In this document: one piece after another, positions 33,600 to 41,006 of the stretch
Layout of the letters: each line of letters opens with the position of its first letter
How positions within the stretch are numbered: the first letter of the stretch is position 1
Assembly (NCBI GenBank): GCA_951812755.1
Contig: OX638329.1
Span: 5,853,563 to 5,917,562 of the forward strand
Reading direction: 5' to 3'
Source of the DNA: an uncultured Latescibacterota bacterium
GTDB taxonomy: Bacteria; Latescibacterota; UBA2968
Length of the DNA stretch: 64,000 nucleotides
Made by a program: the position numbers and the translations under genes
Notes under the pieces: generated by a model
Seen by the model: the letters and a program-made list of their open reading frames with translations, nothing else
Database searches by the model: none
Told to the model about the DNA's origin: nothing

Positions 33600-35309
33600 C
33601 TATCCCCCAAGCGCAGCCAAAAAATCTTCTACAGAAAGAGCGTTGAGCACACCATCAGCAGTCAGTCCACCCTTTCTGGCAATCCCCAACCCAAAGCACA
33701 TATCTTTCAGCCCCTCCATACTGTGGGCATCTGTATTAATCGGGATCTGCACGCCCTTCTCACTCGCATAAGATAAAAATCGCCAATCCAACTCCAAACG
33801 CGCGGGATTGGCATTGATCTCAATCGCCGTACGCGCCTCGGCCGCAGCGTCAATCACAGCCTTCATATTGAGCGGATAACCCTCACGAGACAATAACAAA
33901 CGGCCTGACGGATGCCCCAAAATATCGACGTGAGGATTTTGAACCGCGCGAATCAACCGATCCGTAGCCTCCTTTTCAGTCATTGAAAACTTCGAATGCA
34001 CAGACGCAACCACCAGATCAAACTCAGATAAAAATTCATCGTCAAAATCCAACCGCCCATCGCTCAAAATATCCACCTCAATACCCTTCAACACCCGGAT
34101 ACCTTCTATCGAATCATTGACCTGATCGATCTCATCCCACTGCAACCGCACGCGATCTTCATTCAGCCCATTGGCATAAGCCGCGGCCTTGCTGTGATCG
34201 CAAATGCCGATATACGTATAACCCAACGCTTTTGCCGCCCGTGCCATGTCCTCCACGCTATGCCGCCCATCGCTATACGTCGTGTGAACATGAAGCGTAC
34301 CCTTCAGATCGGATTGCGCGACCAACTCCGGCAACAGCGCTTGTTCTGCGCGTTCGATCTCATCCCGTCCCTCGCGCAACTCGGGCGGAATATAATGCAA
34401 ACCCAACGCGGCAAATAACGCTTCCTCATCGGCGCAAACCGCGTTTTCATCCCCCTTGAACAAACCGTATTCATTGAGCTTCATACCCCGGTCTTTTGCC
34501 CGCTGCCGCATCGCGGTATTGTGTTCTTTGCTCCCTGTAAAATGGTGCAATGCGCAGGGATACGCCGCATCCGGCACAATCCTCAAATCCGCACGCATAC
34601 CCGAACCCAACACAACACTCACCTTTGTCTCTCCGCGCCCTGTAACCTCTACCACGCCGGAATACGCGACAAAAGCCTCGGCAATCGCGCCCCCGTCTTT
34701 CGCACTCGCAACAATATCCACATCCTTACTCGTTTCCATACATCGCCGCACACTACCCGCCACCGCCAGACGAACCACCCCGAATTGATCCGACAAATAA
34801 GCGCGCAAAGCCTCTGCCTCATCTCGCGCCGTGCGGCTCAAAAAACGCCCGCGGTGTTGCTGCAAATAAGACACCCCTCGCAAGATACTCTCAGCGGTCT
34901 TCTTCCCGAACCCGCGCAATTTTTCGACCTCACCCGCCTCGCAGGCTTTTGCCAGCGCATCCACATCGGCAATACCCAATTGCTCGTAAATAGACCGCAC
35001 CCGCTTCGCCCCCAAACCGGGCACTTCAATCATCTCCAACAACCCTTCGGGCAGCGCGGAACGCAAATCGCCCACGCCCGGCAACTGCCCCGTTTCAATA
35101 AGTATTGCGATATTTTGCGCCATCTTTGCGCCAATACCGCGCACAGATTCCAATTCGCCGCGCGCGCTCAAATCCAAAGCTGGCTCCTGCAACAGCTCAA
35201 TCTGCCGCGCTGCATTGACATAAGACCGGATGCGAAACGCATTTTCGCCATTCAGTTCCATCAGCGTGGTCATCTCTTCCAATGCCGCGGCAATATCTTT
35301 ATTATCCAT
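33600..35309 (-). CDS. polX: PolX-type DNA polymerase/3'-5' exonuclease
   Basis: A 569-residue repair polymerase of the bacterial PolX type. The N-terminal helix-hairpin-helix region includes VRGIGAKMAQNI and VPGLGAKRVRSIYEQLG. The palm motif is LAVAGSVRRCMETSKDVDIV, with metal-binding aspartates, and the thumb includes HHFTGSKEHN. The C-terminal PHP domain (from about 340) has HVHTTYSDGRHSVEDM, CDHSKAAAYANG, KGIEVDIL, ASVHSKFSM, GHPSGRLL and NTDAHS, a full set of metal ligands for gap-directed exonuclease activity. It acts in base-excision and gap repair. It is monocistronic. Confidence 0.96.
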   Translation of the reverse strand: MDNKDIAAALEEMTTLMELNGENAFRIRSYVNAARQIELLQEPALDLSARGELESVRGIGAKMAQNIAILIETGQLPGVGDLRSALPEGLLEMIEVPGLGAKRVRSIYEQLGIADVDALAKACEAGEVEKLRGFGKKTAESILRGVSYLQQHRGRFLSRTARDEAEALRAYLSDQFGVVRLAVAGSVRRCMETSKDVDIVASAKDGGAIAEAFVAYSGVVEVTGRGETKVSVVLGSGMRADLRIVPDAAYPCALHHFTGSKEHNTAMRQRAKDRGMKLNEYGLFKGDENAVCADEEALFAALGLHYIPPELREGRDEIERAEQALLPELVAQSDLKGTLHVHTTYSDGRHSVEDMARAAKALGYTYIGICDHSKAAAYANGLNEDRVRLQWDEIDQVNDSIEGIRVLKGIEVDILSDGRLDFDDEFLSEFDLVVASVHSKFSMTEKEATDRLIRAVQNPHVDILGHPSGRLLLSREGYPLNMKAVIDAAAEARTAIEINANPARLELDWRFLSYASEKGVQIPINTDAHSMEGLKDMCFGLGIARKGGLTADGVLNALSVEDFLAALGG

Positions 35310-35420
35310 TCAAAACCACCGGGAAATGTAGTGGACATTTGACAATTCACATGGTTATTTTAATTTCAATCGTCTGCGTCAAAATTTTGGAGAATATAGA
35401 TACAGAATGGAGATTCGTCA

Positions 35421-36449
35421 ATGAATCAAACCACAAAAATCGCCATCGTCGGACTGGGGCGCATCGGCTGGCGCTTTCACTTCCAGCAAGCCCTATCATC
35501 CGACCAATTTGAACTCACCGCCGTTGTCGATCCCCTGCCCGAACGCTTATCCGAAGCACGCGCAGCAGCGGGTTGTGAAACCCATACCGATTTTGAATCT
35601 CTCTGGTCTGGCCCATTGCCCGATGTGGTCGCCATTGCCACACCGACCACATTACACGAAGACATGACCATTCGCGCCCTCAACGAAGGTTGTCACGTCA
35701 TCCTCGAAAAACCCATGACCACCTCCCTCGCCTCGGCAGATCGCATGATCGCCCAGGCGCAAAAAAATAACCGCCGCATTTTTCTCTATCAACCCCACCG
35801 CCTCACACCCGAAACGCAAACCGCGCGAGAAATTATTCAAAGCGGCAAGCTGGGACCCATCTACGCCATACACCGGGGCGTATATCGCTATGTGCGGCGA
35901 AACGACTGGCAGAGCTTGCGAAAAAACGGCGGCGGCATGCTCAACAACTACGGCGCGCATTACCTCGACCAACTCATCTATCTCTCCGACGACTCGGCAA
36001 TCACAGAAGTCGATTGCAAACGCTGGGCAATAGCCACCCGCGGCGACGCCGACGACGTGGTCAAAGCCTGGGTGAAAAAAGAATCTGGACAACTCTTAGA
36101 CGTACAAATCAACCAGGCCTCTGCCTATACAATGCCCCTCTGGCACATTTGTGGGAAATACGGCACGGCTATCCGCGAAGACAACGTATTCAAAGTACGA
36201 TATTACGACCCCGCAGAAGCCCCCCCGCTCAACATCGTCGAAGGCGCAGCCCCCGAACGCAGCTACGACAATCGGGACCGATTGCCCTGGCGGGAAGAAG
36301 ATATCCCCATTACCCGGGACAAACAGCGCGACTTCTACGCCAACATCTACGACGTAATCGTCAACAATGCCACCCCATATATTCGCATAGAAGAATCGCG
36401 CGAACTCATGCGCGTCATGGACTTATGCCGCCAAAGTGCCAAATTCTGA
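35421..36449 (+). CDS. Gfo/Idh/MocA-family oxidoreductase
   Basis: A 342-residue NAD(P)-dependent dehydrogenase of sugars or polyols. The Rossmann motif is IVGLGRIGWRF (G11-x-G-x-x-G16). The conserved lysine is in HVILEKPMTTS (EKP 96-98). The C-terminal substrate domain has NNYGAHYLDQLIYL with the expected catalytic histidine. GGAG precedes the ATG. It leads a tight four-gene operon (gaps 12, 13 and 8 nt) with a xylose-isomerase-like protein, a DUF5069-like protein and an oligogalacturonate-lyase-like gene, pointing to uronic acid or modified sugar catabolism. Confidence 0.93.
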   Translation: MNQTTKIAIVGLGRIGWRFHFQQALSSDQFELTAVVDPLPERLSEARAAAGCETHTDFESLWSGPLPDVVAIATPTTLHEDMTIRALNEGCHVILEKPMTTSLASADRMIAQAQKNNRRIFLYQPHRLTPETQTAREIIQSGKLGPIYAIHRGVYRYVRRNDWQSLRKNGGGMLNNYGAHYLDQLIYLSDDSAITEVDCKRWAIATRGDADDVVKAWVKKESGQLLDVQINQASAYTMPLWHICGKYGTAIREDNVFKVRYYDPAEAPPLNIVEGAAPERSYDNRDRLPWREEDIPITRDKQRDFYANIYDVIVNNATPYIRIEESRELMRVMDLCRQSAKF

Positions 36450-36461
36450 TCAGGAGACCCG

Positions 36462-37310
36462 ATGAAACTTTCACTCACTTCTGTTATGCTTCCCAGATGG
36501 GACTTAAAAACCACATTCAAAAAATTGGGAAAACACGGTTACGAAGGCATCGAGCTCCGATGCCGATACAACGATCCCAATGCTGAATTGTCCTATTGGG
36601 GCCGCCATCTCACGGATGTCAGCCCGGACAATATCCTGGACAAGGCAGCGCAGATACGCGATCTCTCAAACGAAACCGGAGTGCGCGTTTGCACCCTCGC
36701 ATCCAATTTTACTTATGACAAGACCGAAATTATTGAAAAAATTTTCAAAGGCGCGCGTGCAATAGATTCCGATAACCCACCTCTCATTCGCGTTGGAGCC
36801 CAGCATCACGACCGCCAGGCACCCTATATTCCCCAATTCCTCAAAGCGCGTGTGGGTTTTGCCGACCTGGTCGAAATAGCGCGCGATTACGGCGTCAAAA
36901 TCATCTATGAAATTCACGTTGGCACCATCGCTGTGAGCGCATCTCGCACCATAGCACTCCTGGAAAATTTTGATCCCAATCACATCGGTGCCATCTGGGA
37001 TGTGCCCAACATGATCCGCGTGGGACTTGAGGACAGCAAAATGGGCCTCGAACTACTCGGCCCGTATCTCGCCCATGTACACATCGGCAATGCCACGCCA
37101 GTACAAACCCAGCGCGACGAGACCGGAAGCATGAAATGGCAATGGGATTTTAGCGACCTGCGAGAAGGCATGGCGGATATTCCCCAGATTATCCAGGACC
37201 TCAAAGACGTCGGATATCGGGGTTATATCTCACTCGAAGAATTTGGACCCGGCGATGACGAAGAAAAAATCAGTTCCCAGGGTAACTATTTGAAATCCCT
37301 CATCAATTAA
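36462..37310 (+). CDS. Sugar phosphate isomerase/epimerase (xylose isomerase-like TIM barrel)
   Basis: A 282-residue TIM-barrel protein of the AP-endonuclease-2/xylose isomerase-like superfamily. The barrel strands and metal ligands are visible as GYEGIELRCR, VKIIYEIHVGTI (Glu, His), IGAIWDVPNMI (Asp), LAHVHIGN (His) and GYISLEEFGPG (Glu). AGGAG precedes the ATG. It probably epimerises or isomerises a sugar acid handled by the dehydrogenase encoded 12 nt upstream. The exact substrate is not predictable. Confidence 0.9.
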   Translation: MKLSLTSVMLPRWDLKTTFKKLGKHGYEGIELRCRYNDPNAELSYWGRHLTDVSPDNILDKAAQIRDLSNETGVRVCTLASNFTYDKTEIIEKIFKGARAIDSDNPPLIRVGAQHHDRQAPYIPQFLKARVGFADLVEIARDYGVKIIYEIHVGTIAVSASRTIALLENFDPNHIGAIWDVPNMIRVGLEDSKMGLELLGPYLAHVHIGNATPVQTQRDETGSMKWQWDFSDLREGMADIPQIIQDLKDVGYRGYISLEEFGPGDDEEKISSQGNYLKSLIN

Positions 37311-37323
37311 CAAGGAGCACACT

Positions 37324-38205
37324 ATGATCCCTCTCATCAGCAGCCTCGCTTATGGCCCGCTCGGCGCGTGTCAACTGCCCCGCACATGGTGGAAAGTACT
37401 CACGCGCAACGCCGATATTTTAGACGACGAATATCCCGACTTTGGCGATGGCCTCGACCGCAGAGTTCTCGAAGTACTCGGCTTAGACCGCGAAACCACA
37501 TTGGCCTACTTGCGCGAAAACATGCCCTCATACCTCGATTTTGAAGCCTGGATTCTCGAACAAAAAGGCGACGCCTTCTGGGGCTTTGAACAACAAGACG
37601 CCATCATCCGATGGAATGCATTTATCCGCGCACGGCGACACCGTGGGGAAAAAATCGAAGAAACGTACACAGATACGGGCCTGCCGCGGGATGCGGGCAT
37701 TGATTCTGCAACCGTACTCAACAGCCTTCAGGATTGGCAATTATTTTACAAGCGCGACCTGTCCAAACTCAGCGGAAACATCGTACCACTCGTCGCCACA
37801 ATTGATTTCGGTCCCCTCGGCGTGCGCCAGTTGCCCCGTACCTGGTACAAAATCCTCCTCAAGGCAAAAGGCCTGCTACATCCCGACTATCCCGACATGA
37901 CAGAGAGCGGCCTGGACCCCCGCGTACTGCGCGCATTAAATCTGGACATCGACGCCACATTAAACCACATCCGCGAAAATCTCCCTTCCTATCTCGAATT
38001 TGAAGGCTGGGTGCTCGAACAATGCGGCGGTCAAATTCCCGCACAAGCCGTTGACGAATGGAATGACTATTTGTGCAATCGCATCCACAACGACGCCAAA
38101 CGCGCAGAAATCCGCGCAACCGTGGGATGTGGCGACATATCCTCAGCCGTCGTACTCAACCACATCGAAGACTGGCATCTGGCACACCAGTGGCTCTCAA
38201 TGTGA
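37324..38205 (+). CDS. Tandem-duplicated DUF5069-like protein
   Basis: A 293-residue protein made of two halves that clearly derive from one another: YGPLGACQLPRTWWKVLTRN / FGPLGVRQLPRTWYKILLKA; LDRRVLEVLGLDRETTLAYL / LDPRVLRALNLDIDATLNHI; and REN-x-PSYL-x-FE-x-W-x-LEQ in both. Each unit is about 145 residues and resembles the DUF5069 family (LPR-x-x-K motif, then a GLD-R-x-LE helix). AAGGAG precedes the ATG. It is soluble and in an operon between an isomerase and an oligogalacturonate-lyase-like gene. Function unknown; in related genomes DUF5069-like genes keep company with sugar catabolic genes, which I infer only from this context. Confidence 0.7.
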   Translation: MIPLISSLAYGPLGACQLPRTWWKVLTRNADILDDEYPDFGDGLDRRVLEVLGLDRETTLAYLRENMPSYLDFEAWILEQKGDAFWGFEQQDAIIRWNAFIRARRHRGEKIEETYTDTGLPRDAGIDSATVLNSLQDWQLFYKRDLSKLSGNIVPLVATIDFGPLGVRQLPRTWYKILLKAKGLLHPDYPDMTESGLDPRVLRALNLDIDATLNHIRENLPSYLEFEGWVLEQCGGQIPAQAVDEWNDYLCNRIHNDAKRAEIRATVGCGDISSAVVLNHIEDWHLAHQWLSM

Positions 38206-38213
38206 AAGGAAAA

Positions 38214-39330
38214 ATGACAATGTCCATCGAACTCGGCGAATTATCCAACGGCGTGTCCCTCACACAGGTGACCACAGACACGCGCGAAAAATCCAACATC
38301 TACTGCGAACTGCCCTACTGCTCTGCTGACTCGCGCATCTTTGTCTATGAGCAGAAAAATTCAGATACCGCGCCCAATACCACCGAATATGTCGCCTGCG
38401 AATTTGGCACATGGGAAACCGAAGTAATCGGTCGCGGCCTGGGCGGGCCTGGCATGACCCACAGCGGCATCTTCTTCTATAAGCGCATCGTCCCCAACAA
38501 ATGCCAGGAACTCGTGCGCATCGACCTGCGCACGGGCAAACAGCGCGTCATCTACGAATTTCCCGAAGACCTTCAAACGCGCGGACTGGGCACCCTGTCT
38601 CCCAATGAACGCTATTACGCTTATGGCGTCACCATCAGCTATCACCCCAAAATGTTTGGCATTGAACTCGTCGATCTCGCAAAGGGAACGCGAGAAATCA
38701 TCAACACCGACCCCGATATCTGCAACCCACACACGCAATTTGAACCCACAGAAGGCAAACAAATCATGGTTCAACACAACCGGGGCTGCGAATTTAAACC
38801 CGACGGCACCCGCCTCAAACTCGTCGGAGACGAAGGCGCCACCGAGTACCTCGTCGATATTCCCGACGGCAAAGTCACGCGCCTTCAGGTCGGGCTACCC
38901 CATACACCGAGCATCACCGGGCATGAAGCCTGGATCGCGGGCGCGAATGAAATCCTCCTATCCGTCCGCGCCGAAGGCGAGTACGCACCCGACAAGGGCA
39001 ACCTCGTCAAAGTATCGGCAAACAAACCCGCAGAGCGCGTCGGCAACGCCGGGCTATCGCTTCAACCACGTTGGCACCTCCCCGTGTGGTCGCTACTTCT
39101 TCTGCGACGACTGGCGGGGCGCCAGCAAACTCATCGTCGGCAATATCCAGACCGGCAAAACCGCGGTCGTATGCGAAGCGCACACATCCATGAGCACCGC
39201 GCAAAACACACACGGGCATCCCTATCTCTCGCCCGACCTCAAATGGCTCGTCTTCAACTCCGACCGCTCGGGCCATCCCCAAATCCACGTCGCATCCGTG
39301 CCGGCTGATCTCATCGCGCAATTGAATTAG
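38214..39330 (+). pseudogene. Oligogalacturonate-lyase-like gene, frameshifted
   Basis: The N-terminal three quarters read in one frame from ATG 38214 (after GAAAGG): GLGTLSPNERYYAYGVTISY, MVQHNRGCEFKPDGTRL and HTPSITGHEAWIAGANEIL. The rest reads in the next frame: GYRFNHVGTSPCGRYFFCDD, then NTHGHPYLSPDLKWLVFNSD and a stop at 39330. The switch lies between about 39040 and 39055. Together they make a full-length propeller protein of about 370 residues resembling oligogalacturonate lyase (PL22), which cleaves unsaturated pectin oligomers; the conserved His segments are all present. It needs one frame correction, so it is either a recent pseudogene or a sequencing error. Last gene of the operon. 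Confidence 0.8.
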
Positions 39331-39656
39331 GAGTGTGCATAATTTTAATATTGTGGTACAGCGAAGTATATAGCTTTTTTCTATATATTGCTTTTCATGC
39401 CTTCGGCGACTTCATTTTTTTGCGCGCCCAAAAAAATGAAGCAAAAAAAGGGCGCCCCTGCGGGGAGCTGGCACAGCGCAAATCACTTCTATAATAATAC
39501 GCCATGCTGTGGCCTGCACAGTTGGAATGCCATAAAGATGTCCGCTGCGAGACGGACTCACACGCTGTGCCTAATGGCTTTGATTGATGGCATTTTGCGA
39601 TAGTGCGTTTTGTGATGCCTTATCTGAAGTACTGCGTAACATCAGTCACAAATTCA
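39331..39656. other. Intergenic repeat-like region with a long hairpin
   Basis: No credible gene. CTTCATTTTTTTG (39410-39422) and CAAAAAAATGAAG (39429-39441) form a 13-bp perfect hairpin in a GCC-rich setting, followed by AAAAAAAGGGCGCC. At 39628-39644 lies AGTACTGCGTAACATCA, the repeat end also seen at 8190, running on as GT to match the termini of the 29403 element. The region looks like layered remnants of non-coding mobile repeats. Confidence 0.5.
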
Positions 39657-39697
39657 ACAGGCACATTGAACCCAAAACAATGTGCCTGTTTTTTTTA
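39657..39697 (+). terminator. Terminator at the left edge of leader copy 1
   Basis: ACAGGCACATTG (39657-39668) pairs perfectly with CAATGTGCCTGT (39678-39689), followed by eight T residues. It is conserved in all three leader copies and insulates the sigma-54 promoter from upstream transcription. Confidence 0.85.
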
Positions 39698-39700
39698 TAA

Positions 39701-39741
39701 AGTGTTCATTTTCGGACACTACTGTATCAAAATCGGACACT
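39701..39741 (+). promoter_or_regulatory. Tandem enhancer-like sites, leader copy 1
   Basis: AGTGTTCATTTTCGGACACT (39701-39720) is followed immediately by ACTGTATCAAAATCGGACACT (39721-39741). Each ends in TCGGACACT; the first is a near-palindrome (GTGTTC/GGACAC). They lie about 85 nt upstream of the -24 element, the usual distance for activators of sigma-54 polymerase. The activator gene is not in the window. Confidence 0.65.
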
Positions 39742-39803
39742 TATTACAATGCGTTCATAGCACGAATTTTCATAACTACTTGTAAAATATAGAAAAGTGA
39801 CTT

Positions 39804-39818
39804 TGGCACAGAAATTGC
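39804..39818 (+). promoter_or_regulatory. Sigma-54 promoter, copy 1
   Basis: TGGCAC-AGAAA-TTGC, with GG (39805-39806) and GC (39817-39818) separated by exactly 10 nt, matches the -24/-12 consensus fully. The expected start of transcription is near 39830, about 50 nt before the lipoprotein ATG. Confidence 0.85.
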
Positions 39819-39880
39819 TTATCTATTTCTCATACATTAACTCATTTTCCCGACCATTTTTTGAAAAAGGAATCTCACCG

Positions 39881-40963
39881 ATGAATCGCAAAAAGTTATT
39901 GGCCCCGGTGAAATGGATGGCACTCCTCTTTCTCTTATGTGGAAGTTGCGAAAAAAGTGCTGTTGAAAATCCGCAAGATGAGGACGCCCTTAAGCCCCAT
40001 CTCTCATTGATTGATGAAATTATACTCGAACGCCCAGAGGCAGGACCTGCGCTCAGAATGGCAAACTCTATTGCGGTTATGGAGGACCATATCATTATTT
40101 TGGATTACAGGAGAAAAAGTGTCGAAGTTTTTGACATAGAGGGCAACTATAAGTGGGCTATTGGCAGTCGCGGGGATGGAGAAGGTCAGTATAAGATACC
40201 GAGAGCGCCAGTGGTTATCCCCAATACCAACCAAATACTCATCCACAATCAAGAGCGGAAGAGGCAGACGCTTCGCTTCTCGATCAAAGGTGAGTTTTTG
40301 GGAGAATTGAAACGAAGACGCTCCATGCATCAAATGTTGGTTTCTGAAGATCACAATCTCATTCATACTTATACGGACAGAAACAGAAACGGTATGCTTT
40401 GCGTCACCTCCCTCGACGCAGATGAAGTCCTCGCCAAGTTCAAAGTCTGCGAAGCTCAATACGGGAGGCTTTTTTCTACTTTTCGGCGTCTTCAAGGTCT
40501 TGCTTATGACGAGGAGCGAAAAATTATATACGTTGCCCTGCCGTGGGAAGATAAAGTGATGAGAATTGATCTGGCAACACAGGAATTTCTCACGCCTATA
40601 ATCATAAATCATCCCAAATTCATCAACCTCAAATTTGATGAGATCAAAACTGAAAACGAATCATCAAAACCTCCAAACTTTGGTAAATTTAGCAAATTGT
40701 ATGGCATGTATCTCCTGTCTTCGGGAGATATTTTACTCAGGTACATGTTCGGGGATTCACCAATGAATACCGCGCTTATACTTTTATCAGACCTAGATGC
40801 ACAGCCCTCCGCCCAGGAAGTAAAAAATGAATTGGGATACAATGCATTCACTTGTCATGGGCAGTCTGTCTATATGTATTCGCCTCCCACTGATGGCGAA
40901 GATACGAATGGCAGGATTCGCGTCTATCGTCTTATTGCCCCTCGGAAATCCCCTACCGGCTAA
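39881..40963 (+). CDS. Six-bladed beta-propeller lipoprotein, cassette 1
   Basis: A 360-residue exported protein. The N-terminus MNRKKLLAP is followed by a hydrophobic core (WMALLFLLCGSCEKS) with a cysteine suited to lipidation, though the residues before it are not a standard lipobox. The rest is repeated beta strands of the six-bladed-propeller type common in FCB bacteria: IAVMEDHIIILDYRRKSVEV, FDIEGNYKWAIGSRGDGEGQ and VVIPNTNQILIHN. I start at ATG 39881 (AAAGG upstream); the longer frame runs into the promoter. It is 43 nt before the permease gene and under the sigma-54 promoter. It is likely an envelope partner of the permease. The paralogue is at 45992. Confidence 0.85.
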   Translation: MNRKKLLAPVKWMALLFLLCGSCEKSAVENPQDEDALKPHLSLIDEIILERPEAGPALRMANSIAVMEDHIIILDYRRKSVEVFDIEGNYKWAIGSRGDGEGQYKIPRAPVVIPNTNQILIHNQERKRQTLRFSIKGEFLGELKRRRSMHQMLVSEDHNLIHTYTDRNRNGMLCVTSLDADEVLAKFKVCEAQYGRLFSTFRRLQGLAYDEERKIIYVALPWEDKVMRIDLATQEFLTPIIINHPKFINLKFDEIKTENESSKPPNFGKFSKLYGMYLLSSGDILLRYMFGDSPMNTALILLSDLDAQPSAQEVKNELGYNAFTCHGQSVYMYSPPTDGEDTNGRIRVYRLIAPRKSPTG

Positions 40964-41006
40964 TGGTGAAAGTCAGCAAGTATATCTTAATCGCAGAGGA
41001 TAACCG

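Noticed and set aside
39388-39785. Short open frames of 60-71 codons between the lyase-like gene and leader copy 1
   Set aside because: They run through hairpin repeats and the terminator/enhancer block, have no ribosome site and no conserved protein features.
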